Shown here piece after piece: positions 1 to 7,168 of a stretch of 8,028 nucleotides of DNA. Position numbers and translations under genes: made by a program. The DNA is from an uncultured Eubacteriales bacterium. GTDB taxonomy: Bacteria > Bacillota > Clostridia > Christensenellales > Aristaeellaceae. The stretch covers positions 1 to 8,028 of the forward strand of contig CACZOT010000045.1 in NCBI GenBank assembly GCA_902782795.1, written 5' to 3'. Positions within the stretch are counted from its first letter, which is position 1, and every line of letters starts with the position of its first letter. Below the pieces are notes generated by a model that was not told the origin of the DNA, did not search any database, and saw only the letters and a list, made by a program, of their open reading frames with translations.

Positions 1-348
1 GACCTCGAGGGCGGAGTCCATCGCGCCCCACAATCCTCCCTGCCGGAACAGGACCCAGCCATCCGCGCCGAAGACGTCCTCGAACGGCCCTTCCGAGGCG
101 ATCTCCCCCGCCGCGTCCAGCAGGAGCCAGCCCTCGTCCTCAATGTGCCGCGCCGCGAATAGCCCTTCGCGCACGGTGCGGATCTCGGCGTATTCTCCCT
201 CCGGGACGATGACCTCGCCCGTCTCGCTCACGATGGCGCACTGGTCGACCGCCCATACGCGCATGGCCGCCGGCTCCGCCAGGACAGGCTGCGCCAGGCA
301 CAGCGCCAGAAGAAGCGCCGCCGCGCGGAGTTTCGTTCTACTGTTCAT
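1..348 (-). CDS. Secreted WG-repeat-like protein, N-terminal part (cut by window edge)
   Basis: This open frame begins at an ATG at 348 and runs without a stop through 116 codons to the left edge, so the C-terminus is missing. A strong Shine-Dalgarno (AAAGGGAGGGG on the minus strand) lies about 8 bases upstream and supports the start. Residues 1-24 look like a Sec signal peptide: basic residues (NSRTK), a hydrophobic core (AAALLLALCLA), then a likely signal peptidase I site after PVLA. No lipobox cysteine sits at that site. The mature part contains short segments rich in G, W and D spaced like WG (KWG) repeats, for example GLFAAR near 62-67, GWLLLDAAGEI at 73-83 and GLWGAMDSALEV at 105-116. 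WG-repeat proteins of Clostridia are usually exported, and their function is mostly unknown. It is separated from polC by 197 bases and may be transcribed on its own. The coding call is fairly firm. The WG family assignment is a pattern judgement from one complete and one partial unit. Confidence 0.75.
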   Translation of the reverse strand, partial: MNSRTKLRAAALLLALCLAQPVLAEPAAMRVWAVDQCAIVSETGEVIVPEGEYAEIRTVREGLFAARHIEDEGWLLLDAAGEIASEGPFEDVFGADGWVLFRQGGLWGAMDSALEV

Positions 349-545
349 GCTGCGCCCCTCCCTTTTGATCTGGTTGCGCTTCCTGCGCCAAGGCCCGCCG
401 GCGACGGGCGAAGCCTCGGAGACGCGGTCTCGCGGGCCGCCGACCGATCGTTTCCCACCTTGGCCTCGCGCGCGGGCCACCCCCCGGGGCGGCGGCGCCG
501 CGCGATCGTTCTTCCCTTAGACGCCGCTCACATTCGTTCGTTCCC
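349..545. other. Structured intergenic gap between polC and the WG-repeat gene
   Basis: No gene is visible here. The gap is GC-rich and holds at least three inverted repeats. At 469-504 arms CGCGCGG and CCGCGCG flank a GC-rich interior that can pair further. At 419-431 there is GAGAC-GCG-GTCTC. At 393-409 there is a 7-bp stem with a 3-base loop and one G-U pair. A related box recurs as CGATCGTTTCCC (445-456) and CGATCGTTCTTCCC (503-516), with a looser copy at 533-545 next to the polC stop. None of the stems is followed by a U-tract on the minus strand, so an intrinsic terminator cannot be claimed. No clear -10/-35 pair for the downstream gene is visible either. Confidence 0.5.
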
Positions 546-3500
546 TCAGAAGAAGCTCAGCTGGCTGGAATCAGGCAGATCGCCGAGCACGCCGGCCCTG
601 GCGAAGGCGTCGATGACCGAGGGCTGCACCTTGCGCCGGAGCATATCCTCCCGGGAGATGAACTTCCCGCCCTCGCGCGCCTGCGCGTAGACCTGCGCCG
701 CGGCGAGGCCGAGCCCATCCAGGGAGTCCAGCGGCGGCAGGATGCGCTTTCCTTCCAGCAGGCGGAATTTGCCCGGGTCGGATTCGTAAATATCCACAGG
801 CAGGATGGTCACGCCGCGCAGAGCCGCCTCCACGAGCATGAGCAGGGTGTTCATCTCGCCCTCCATCTTCTCGCTGCGGTCGTCTCGGTCGGTCTCCTGG
901 ATCTCGCGGATGCGCCCTCGCAGGGCCTCGACGCTGGCGACCATGGTGGTGCCAGAGAAATCGTCCGCGTTGCGCTTGAGCCAGCAGGTATAGTACTCCG
1001 CCGGGTAGAAGAGCTTGAAGTAGGCGATGCGCAGCGCATAGGTGACGTAGGCCACGGCGTGGGCCTTGGGAAACATGTACTGGATCTTGTTGCAGGAGTC
1101 GATGAACCACTGGGGCACCTCGTGCTCCTCCATGGCGGCGAGCATCTCGGGCTTGAGGCCGTCTCCCTTGGCGGCCTTGCCCTTGCGCACGAACTCCATC
1201 GTATCGAAGGCGACCTTGTCCGGCACGCCGTATTCGATGAGCTGGTTCATGATGTCGTCGCGCGTGCAGAGGCACTTGCTCAGCGGCACGGTGCCGTTCT
1301 TGACGAGATCGGCCGCATTGTTGAGCCAGACGTCCGTGCCGTGGCTCAGGCCGGAAATGCGGATCAGCTCCTCCATGGTGGTGGGCTTGGTATCCACGAG
1401 CATCTGGCGCGTGAAGTTTGTGCCGAATTCCGGGACGCCCAGCGTACCGGTCTCCAGGCCGGTCTGCTCCCGGGTCAGGCCCATGCACTCCGGCCCTGCG
1501 AACAGGCCCATCACCTGCTTGAAGATCTCCGGATCGTTGAGCGGCACGGCGCGCGGATTGATGCCGGTGAGATCCTCCAGATCCTTGAGCATGGTGGGGT
1601 CATCATGGCCGAGCATATCGACCTTGACGAGCACGTCGTGCATGGAGTTGAAGTCGTAGTGGGTGGTGATGAATTCCGAATTCACGTCGTCGGCGGGGTG
1701 CTGGATAGCGGTGAAATCATAGATATCGTAGCCCTCCGGGCAGAGGACCATGCCGCCGGGGTGCTGCCCGGTGGTGCGCTTGACGCCCGTGAGCCCCTTG
1801 GCGAGGCGCTCCTTTTCCGCCTGGGAAGCCGTCTTTCCCCGCTCCTCCAGGTATTTGAGCACGTAGCCGAAGGCGGTTTTCTCCGCGATGGTGCCGATCG
1901 TCCCGGCGCGGAAGACTTTGCCTTTGCCGAACAGGGATTCCAGGTAGTGCTGGCCCGTGCCCTGATATTCGCCGGAGAAGTTCAGGTCGATATCCGGCAC
2001 CTTGTCGCCCTTGAAGCCCAGGAAGACCTCGAAGGGGATGTTGTAGCCGTCCTTGTTCATGCGCGCGCCGCACGCGGGGCAATCCCTCGCCGGGAGATCC
2101 AGGCCGCAGGTGTAGCCCGCGGGCACTTCGAACTCCACCCGCTTGCAGTTGGGGCAGACGTAGTGCGCCGGCAGGGCGTTGACCTCTGTAATATCGGCCA
2201 AAAAGGCCACCAGCGACGAGCCGACCGACCCTCGCGAGCCGACCATGTAGCCGTTGCGGTTGGATTCCTCGACCAGCTTCACGGCGATATCGTACAGCGT
2301 CGAGAAGCCGTAGCCGATGATGGAGCCCAGCTCCTTGTCGATGCGCTTTTGCACGATCTCCGGCAGGGGATCGCCGTAGATACGGTGGGCCTTCCTGTAG
2401 ACGCGGGTCTTGAGGTCGTCCTCCGCGTCCGGCCAGAAGGGCTGGAAGGTCTCCTTGCCCTCCGGATGCTTGGGAAAGAGCGAGATCTCCCCCACGCGGT
2501 CGGCGATCTCGTTGGGCGCCTCGATGACCACGCGGCGGGCTTCCTCTTCGCCGAGGTACTGGAACTCCTCGAGCATCTCGTCGGTGGTGCGCAGGTACAG
2601 GGGCGGCTGCTCGTCGCAGTCGGAGAAGCCCTTGGCGTTCATGGCGATGGCGCGGTAGATGGCGTCCCGCGGCTCCATGAAGTGCACGTCCCCCGCGGCC
2701 ACGACGGGCTTGCCCATCTCCCGGCCCAGGCGGAGGATGCGGCGGTTGATGTCCCGGAGGGCCTCCTCGTCGGGCACGGTGCCCTCGCGGATGAGGAATT
2801 CGTTATTGCCGATGGGCTGGATCTCCAGATAATCGTAGAAGGAGGCGATCTTCTTGAGCTCCTTGTCGTCCGCGCCGCGCAGCACCGCGCGGTAAAGCTC
2901 GCCCGCCTCGCAGGCGCTGCCGAGGATGAGCCCCTCGCGATACTTCTTGATGACGCTGCGGGGCATGCGCGGGCCGCGGTGGAAATAGTTGACGTTGCTC
3001 TCGCTGACGAGGCGGTTGAGGTTCGTCAGGCCCTGCTGCGAGGTGCACAGGAGGATGATATGGTAGCTCTGACCGCCCGCGTTGGCCTGGAAGATGTTGT
3101 TGAGCTCGCCCAGCTTCTTCGCGCCGAGGCAGGCCGGGTCGGAGAAGGCCTTGACCATGCACAGGGCGGTGGCGCGGGCGTCGTTGCTGGCCCGGTGCGC
3201 GCCGACCAGAGGCACCTTCAGGTGCTTGGCGACCGCGCCGAGCTTGTGGCTCTTGAGGTTGGGATAGACGTTGCGGAACAGAGGCAGCGTATCCAGCTGC
3301 GGATGCTCGAAGGGAAGCCCCGCCTCATGGAAGGCGCGGCCCACGAAGGCCATATCGAAGGGCGCGTTGTGCGCGCAGAGCACGGCCCCCTCGCAGAAAG
3401 CGGCGAATTCGCCGATGATCTCGCCGATCTTCGGCTGTCCGCGCACCATGGAATCCGTGATGCCGGTGAGCTCCTGCACCTTGTCGGGGATGCCGCGGCC

Positions 3501-4871
3501 GGGGTCCACCAGGCGGTTGAATTCAGCGACCTCAACGCCGTTCTCGAAGCGCACGGCGCCGAGCTCGGTGATCTCATCGGAGGAGGTGGAAAGGCCCGTG
3601 GTCTCGACGTCGAGGACCACGAAGGCGGAGGAGCGCAGATCGCGCCCGTCCGGCTGGCGAACCAACTGGGCGCTGTCGTCGATGAGATAGCCTTCGCAGC
3701 CGGGGATGAGCTTGATGCCCGCTTTTTTCGCCGCGCCGAAGGCCTCGGGGAAGGCCTGTACCACGCCATGATCGGTAATGGCCACGGCCTTGTGGCCCCA
3801 CTTGGCGCAGCGCTTGATGAGGTCGGACGCCGAAGCGACGGCGTCCATGGTGCTCATCTGCGTATGCATGTGCAGCTCCACGCGCTTTTCCGCGCTTGTA
3901 TCCCTGCGTTCCGGCTTTTCCGCGCGGACCATGTCGTTCAGGAACAGGACCATCTCGCGGTTGAAATCGTCGTGCCGCCAGTCTCCGCGGACCTTGACCC
4001 AGTTCCCCGTCTTGAGGGCTTCCTCCAGGTTCGCGGCCTTGGTGGCGAGGTCGGTTTTGTCGTCCTCGCTGCGGCGGCCGCCCAGGAACGTCTTGCAGGT
4101 GACGGAGCCCGTGTAATCGGTGAGGGTGAAGATGACGATCTTCGTCTTGCCGTTTTTGGCGTCGCGGATCTCGCACTTGACGACCTCGCCCATGACGGTG
4201 GCGCGGCCGGTGTCCTCGGTGAGCTCGCCCATCTCGATGGGCGGATCGTTGATGGGCTTGCCCAGGACGGCGGTATTCTCCTTCTTTTTCGCCTCGCCGC
4301 TCTCGGCCTGGGCGACGGCTTCGGTCAGCCGGGAGATGATCTCCTCGTCCTCTTTGCGCCTTTTCTCGATGGCGCCAAGACGCGCCTCCTCGAGCCCGCG
4401 CTCCTGCACCTGCACGCGCACCTTGGCCCCGAACGTCTCCCGGACGATGGCGGCCATTTCCTCGTCGAGCCCGCGCGCGCGCAGATATTCCGCGCCGGTC
4501 TTGCCGTTCACGCCCAGGAGGAGTTCCTCGCCCTGCAGGCGCAGATCGGCGTTCTCCCACTGGAGATACGGCATCGCGCCCGGGTGCAGGCGCACGAGGC
4601 GCTCCCCGAGAAGACGCGCGTATTTTTGCGGCTCGCGGAGGAATTCCTCGCGAAGGGCCGGGTAGCGGACGCGCACATCCACCTCCACGGACGGGAACCC
4701 CGCCGCGAGCGCCTCGCCCGCGGCGCGCTCCTCCTCCGGTTCTAGGGGGCGCTGCGCGTTGATCTGCACGCGCATGCGCTTCCCGTCCCGGGAGACGAGC
4801 ACCCGATCCAAAGAAAGAATGCGCGCGAGCCCGCTGTCCAAAGGACGAAGAAGCTCGCGCCACGTTTCCAT
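546..4871 (-). CDS. polC: DNA polymerase III alpha subunit, PolC type
   Basis: PolC is the replicative chromosomal polymerase of Gram-positive bacteria. It extends primers at the fork with built-in 3'-5' proofreading. At 1441 residues it matches the family length (about 1440). In order there are an N-terminal domain (about 1-160), a charged linker (160-200), an OB fold (about 215-315) and the first part of the PHP domain (ELHMHT at 332-337, TDHG at 366-369). A DEDDh exonuclease follows, with D421/E423 in DVETTG, D506 in AHNAPFD, H559 and D564. The PHP domain then resumes (to GDVH, 727-730). The polymerase core carries catalytic D960 and D962 in PDIDLNFSG, and probably D1085 in KVDMLGHDD. Cysteines 906, 909, 922, 931 and 934 form the PolC zinc site. 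The protein ends in QLSFF, a clamp-binding peptide of the QLSLF type. The ATG at 4871 has AGGAGA about 11 bases upstream. It lies 28 bases after ispG and is probably the last gene of the block. All catalytic residues appear intact. Confidence 0.98.
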   Translation of the reverse strand: METWRELLRPLDSGLARILSLDRVLVSRDGKRMRVQINAQRPLEPEEERAAGEALAAGFPSVEVDVRVRYPALREEFLREPQKYARLLGERLVRLHPGAMPYLQWENADLRLQGEELLLGVNGKTGAEYLRARGLDEEMAAIVRETFGAKVRVQVQERGLEEARLGAIEKRRKEDEEIISRLTEAVAQAESGEAKKKENTAVLGKPINDPPIEMGELTEDTGRATVMGEVVKCEIRDAKNGKTKIVIFTLTDYTGSVTCKTFLGGRRSEDDKTDLATKAANLEEALKTGNWVKVRGDWRHDDFNREMVLFLNDMVRAEKPERRDTSAEKRVELHMHTQMSTMDAVASASDLIKRCAKWGHKAVAITDHGVVQAFPEAFGAAKKAGIKLIPGCEGYLIDDSAQLVRQPDGRDLRSSAFVVLDVETTGLSTSSDEITELGAVRFENGVEVAEFNRLVDPGRGIPDKVQELTGITDSMVRGQPKIGEIIGEFAAFCEGAVLCAHNAPFDMAFVGRAFHEAGLPFEHPQLDTLPLFRNVYPNLKSHKLGAVAKHLKVPLVGAHRASNDARATALCMVKAFSDPACLGAKKLGELNNIFQANAGGQSYHIILLCTSQQGLTNLNRLVSESNVNYFHRGPRMPRSVIKKYREGLILGSACEAGELYRAVLRGADDKELKKIASFYDYLEIQPIGNNEFLIREGTVPDEEALRDINRRILRLGREMGKPVVAAGDVHFMEPRDAIYRAIAMNAKGFSDCDEQPPLYLRTTDEMLEEFQYLGEEEARRVVIEAPNEIADRVGEISLFPKHPEGKETFQPFWPDAEDDLKTRVYRKAHRIYGDPLPEIVQKRIDKELGSIIGYGFSTLYDIAVKLVEESNRNGYMVGSRGSVGSSLVAFLADITEVNALPAHYVCPNCKRVEFEVPAGYTCGLDLPARDCPACGARMNKDGYNIPFEVFLGFKGDKVPDIDLNFSGEYQGTGQHYLESLFGKGKVFRAGTIGTIAEKTAFGYVLKYLEERGKTASQAEKERLAKGLTGVKRTTGQHPGGMVLCPEGYDIYDFTAIQHPADDVNSEFITTHYDFNSMHDVLVKVDMLGHDDPTMLKDLEDLTGINPRAVPLNDPEIFKQVMGLFAGPECMGLTREQTGLETGTLGVPEFGTNFTRQMLVDTKPTTMEELIRISGLSHGTDVWLNNAADLVKNGTVPLSKCLCTRDDIMNQLIEYGVPDKVAFDTMEFVRKGKAAKGDGLKPEMLAAMEEHEVPQWFIDSCNKIQYMFPKAHAVAYVTYALRIAYFKLFYPAEYYTCWLKRNADDFSGTTMVASVEALRGRIREIQETDRDDRSEKMEGEMNTLLMLVEAALRGVTILPVDIYESDPGKFRLLEGKRILPPLDSLDGLGLAAAQVYAQAREGGKFISREDMLRRKVQPSVIDAFARAGVLGDLPDSSQLSFF

Positions 4872-4899
4872 GCTTTTGTTTTCTCCTGATCTCGTAAGT

Positions 4900-5955
4900 T
4901 TAGTTTGCTCCCCGCTCGGCGGCGAGGGCGCGGATGCCCTCGATGAGCGCCTCGGCCAAGTCTCCCTTTACGGAGGAGGCATACTCCCCCTTCACAAAGA
5001 GAGCGCCTCCCTCCTTGCCGCCCGCGACGCCGATATCGGCGTCCTTGGATTCGCCCGGGCCGTTAACGACGCAGCCCATGACCGCGGCGCGGATGGGCTC
5101 GCGGATATCGCGCGTCGCCTCGCGCACGCGCTTGGCGATGGCTTCGACGTCGATGCAGGCGCGCCCGCAGGTCGGGCAGGAGGTGATATCCACGAAATCC
5201 CTGCGCAGGCCCGCCGCGCGGAGGATCTCGATGGCGGTCTCGACTTCGGGCTGCGGGTCCCCCGAAAGGGAGACGCGCATGGTATCCCCGATGCCGTCCA
5301 TCAGCAAGGCGCCCAGCCCCACCGCGCTCTTGATGCGGCCGGTTTCCGTGGTGCCGGCTTCGGTGACGCCGATATGCTGAGGGTAATCGGTCAGCCGGGC
5401 GATCTCCCGGCAGGCCTCCACGGTGCGGCGGGCGTCGGAGGCCTTCACGGCCACGACGATATCCTCCACGCCGTACTTTTCCAGGAGCGCGGCCTCCTTG
5501 AGAGCGCTCTCGGCCAACGCCCGGCCGGTGACGCCGTACTTGGCCACCAGATCCTTTTCGAGGGAGCCGCCGTTCACGCCCACGCGCACGGGGATGCGGT
5601 GGTCCTTGAGCGCCGCGGCGACCTCGCGCACGGCCGCCTCTCCCCCGGAGAGATTGCCGGGGTTGACTCGGATCTTGTGGCAGCCCGCCTCGATGGCGGC
5701 GATGGCCAAGCGGTAATCAAAGTGAATATCCGCCACCACGGGGATGGGGCTCTCGGCGGCGATGGTCTTCGCGGCGACGGCGGCCTCGGGGGTATTCACC
5801 GTCACGCGGATGATCTCGCAGCCCGCAGCAGCAAGGCGGCGGATCTGCCGGAGCGTCGCCTGGGCGTCGGCGGTGTCGGTATTGGTCATGGACTGGACGG
5901 AGATCGGCGCGCCGCCACCCACGGCGACGGAACCGATATGCACCTGCCTCGTCAT
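4900..5955 (-). CDS. ispG: 4-hydroxy-3-methylbut-2-en-1-yl diphosphate synthase (IspG/GcpE)
   Basis: IspG carries out the next-to-last step of the MEP isoprenoid pathway in the cytoplasm. It converts methylerythritol cyclodiphosphate to HMBPP by reductive ring opening on a 4Fe-4S cluster. The 351-residue length is normal for the short bacterial form without the plant-type insert. The N-terminal TIM-barrel part shows VQSMTNTDT (20-28), VADIHFDYRLA (74-84) and IRVNPGN (95-101). HIGVTEAGTTETG lies at 194-206. The C-terminal cluster domain has CPTCGR with C260 and C263, then GCVVNGPGESKDADIG with C295. E302 is the expected fourth cluster ligand. The start at 5955 is 6 bases past the stop of the coiled-coil gene, and its ribosome site (AGGTAAGGG) overlaps that stop codon, which suggests translational coupling. 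The ispG-polC order is familiar from Clostridia, where dxr and rseP often precede ispG. Here those two genes are absent from the window. Confidence 0.97.
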   Translation of the reverse strand: MTRQVHIGSVAVGGGAPISVQSMTNTDTADAQATLRQIRRLAAAGCEIIRVTVNTPEAAVAAKTIAAESPIPVVADIHFDYRLAIAAIEAGCHKIRVNPGNLSGGEAAVREVAAALKDHRIPVRVGVNGGSLEKDLVAKYGVTGRALAESALKEAALLEKYGVEDIVVAVKASDARRTVEACREIARLTDYPQHIGVTEAGTTETGRIKSAVGLGALLMDGIGDTMRVSLSGDPQPEVETAIEILRAAGLRRDFVDITSCPTCGRACIDVEAIAKRVREATRDIREPIRAAVMGCVVNGPGESKDADIGVAGGKEGGALFVKGEYASSVKGDLAEALIEGIRALAAERGAN

Positions 5956-5961
5956 ACGCCC

Positions 5962-6624
5962 TTACCTGCCCTCAGCGCGCATCTGGCCGAGATTCTGGCG
6001 GTTGCGGCGCACGTCGTCATAGGCGGCCTGGAGGGTGTCCTCCGCGTCGCGCAGGAGCTTGTCGCAGTAATCCGCGGCCTGCTGGCGGCGCTCATGCGCC
6101 TCGAGGCTGGCCTCGTTGATGATCTGGCGCGCGTCGTCCTGGGCCTGGAGCTTGATGGAGTTCTGATCGATCATGGCGCGGGCGCGCACCTCGGCGTCAC
6201 GAACGATGTTGTCCGCGTGCTTCTGGGCGTCCTCCAGGATGCGGCCGGCGCGGGTGTTGGCGTCGTCCAGAGCGGCGTTGGCGCGCACGTTGGCGCTCTC
6301 GATGCGGTTGGCCGCCGCCTGCTCCGCGCCGCGCAGCACGCGCTCGCGGTCGCGCAGCATCTGCTCGGAATACTGCACCGCCAGGGGGAGGTTATCGCGG
6401 ATATCGTTGATGATATCGATGCACATCTGCGCGTTGACCCTGCTCATGTTCGTGAAGGGAATGGGCTTGGCGCGCGTGAGCTCGTCCTCGAGGTAGGCCA
6501 GCAGGTTCATCAAATCCGTGCGGTCGTCCTCCTCCGCCTTGTAGGGGAGGGGGCTTTCCTGCAGGGAATCAGGCTGGGCCTGGTCGGGCGCGTTCTCATA
6601 GCTGCGGTCGAATTCGTCTGCCAT
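5962..6624 (-). CDS. DivIVA / ATP-synthase-b-like coiled-coil protein of unknown function
   Basis: This 220-residue protein has no signal peptide or membrane segment and is predicted to be cytoplasmic. Residues 1-35 are acidic and probably disordered. Residues 36-90 look like a small helical region (LMNLLAYLEDELTRA, then an NMSRVNAQMCIDIINDI segment). From about 85 to 215 it is one long alanine- and charge-rich helix. Part of this follows an 11-residue period, for example the units starting at I129, I140, M151 and Q162. Such hendecads are typical of ATP synthase b or V-ATPase H stalks and of DivIVA-like proteins. From memory, similar proteins, sometimes annotated as ATPase or V-ATPase subunit H, sit beside coaD in other Clostridia. 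There is no nucleotide-binding motif, so an ATPase label would be unsupported. The ATG at 6624 has AAAGGAG 9 bases upstream, an excellent ribosome site. A scaffold role in cell-envelope or division processes is conceivable but is only inference. Confidence 0.88.
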   Translation of the reverse strand: MADEFDRSYENAPDQAQPDSLQESPLPYKAEEDDRTDLMNLLAYLEDELTRAKPIPFTNMSRVNAQMCIDIINDIRDNLPLAVQYSEQMLRDRERVLRGAEQAAANRIESANVRANAALDDANTRAGRILEDAQKHADNIVRDAEVRARAMIDQNSIKLQAQDDARQIINEASLEAHERRQQAADYCDKLLRDAEDTLQAAYDDVRRNRQNLGQMRAEGR

Positions 6625-6633
6625 GGGGTGGCA

Positions 6634-6640
6634 CTCCTTT
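6634..6640 (-). promoter_or_regulatory. Ribosome binding site of the coiled-coil gene
   Basis: AAAGGAG on the minus strand lies 9 bases before the ATG at 6624. It is the cleanest Shine-Dalgarno in the window and fixes the start. It lies 12 bases downstream of the hairpin at 6653-6672, so that stem leaves it exposed. Confidence 0.85.
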
Positions 6641-6652
6641 CTTATCGGCCTC

Positions 6653-6672
6653 GCCGCCCGGCTGCGGGCGGC
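6653..6672 (-). other. Perfect 8-bp hairpin between coaD and the coiled-coil gene
   Basis: On the minus strand GCCGCCCG and CGGGCGGC form a perfect 8-bp, entirely G-C stem around a 4-base CAGC loop. It begins 16 bases after the coaD stop codon. It is followed by a purine-rich stretch leading into the Shine-Dalgarno, not by a run of T, so it does not look like an intrinsic terminator. It could protect the 3' end of the rsmD-coaD message, mark an RNA processing point, or simply reflect high GC. Confidence 0.55.
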
Positions 6673-6688
6673 AGTAGGATCTTGCGGT

Positions 6689-7168
6689 TTATTTCGGATC
6701 GGCGAAGGCGCGCCGCACGCGCTCGCACACAGGCCCTGGCAGGAAGGCCTCGATGGGCCCGTGATGCCGGGCGACGTCCAGGGCGATGGTGGAGCTCACG
6801 TGCGAAAGGGCGGGATCGGCGGGGAGAAAGAGCGTCTCCGGCGCGCCGAGCGCCTTGTTCGCTTGGGCGAGCGGGGCCTCGTAGGCATAATCGTTCGCGT
6901 CGCGCAGGCCGTGGAGGATGGCGTCGGCCCCCTCCCTGCGGCACAGATCGGCGGTGAGGCCGCTGTCCGCGAGCACGCGGACGTTGGGCAGGTCCGTGAG
7001 GCACTCCCGCAGCATCTCCACGCGCTCCTCGGCGGAGAAGAGATACGTCTTCCGGGCGTTGACCATCACCGCCACCAGGACCTCGTCGAACAGGGCCGCC
7101 GCCCGGCGGATGACGTCGATATGCCCGATGGTGGGCGGATGAAAGCTGCCCGGCAGGACGACCTTCAT
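6689..7168 (-). CDS. coaD: Phosphopantetheine adenylyltransferase (CoaD)
   Basis: CoaD transfers AMP from ATP to 4'-phosphopantetheine, giving dephospho-CoA, the next-to-last step of coenzyme A synthesis. The 159-residue length is normal. The nucleotidyltransferase fold shows PGSFHPPTIGH (6-16) with the conserved T/HxGH histidine H16, K40 in NARKTYLF (matching E. coli K42), AEERVEML (46-53), GLR with R89 (matching E. coli R91), DYAYE (93-97) and LSHVSST (121-127). Two positions differ from the usual pattern: the aspartate of SFDP is H10, and the Arg/Lys just before GLR is H86. The start is the ATG at 7168, which overlaps the rsmD stop in ATGA. The frame is open further upstream, but that part is an rsmD shadow, and the family begins just before the PGSF motif. 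AAGGGGGAAG about 6 bases upstream serves as the ribosome site. The rsmD-coaD pairing is widespread (ylbH-coaD in Bacillus subtilis) and supports the call. Confidence 0.94.
   Translation of the reverse strand: MKVVLPGSFHPPTIGHIDVIRRAAALFDEVLVAVMVNARKTYLFSAEERVEMLRECLTDLPNVRVLADSGLTADLCRREGADAILHGLRDANDYAYEAPLAQANKALGAPETLFLPADPALSHVSSTIALDVARHHGPIEAFLPGPVCERVRRAFADPK

Noticed and set aside
469..504. Intrinsic terminator after polC
   Set aside because: The stem is strong, but the minus-strand sequence after it is AGGCCAAGGTGGG with no T-run.
571..1488. Minus-strand open frame of 305 codons within polC
   Set aside because: It is a shifted frame inside polC, rich in Arg, Gly, His and Pro as expected for an out-of-frame reading of GC-rich DNA.
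1059..4745. Plus-strand open frame of 1228 codons
   Set aside because: It is codon-register antisense to polC, which has all its domains and catalytic residues. Its translation shows no domain, only reversed polC composition, and lack of TTA/CTA/TCA codons in polC explains its length.
4759..6957. Plus-strand open frame of 732 codons
   Set aside because: It is antisense to ispG and the coiled-coil gene, which happen to share a register, and it runs on into coaD. It has no recognisable motif and is again a codon-bias artefact.
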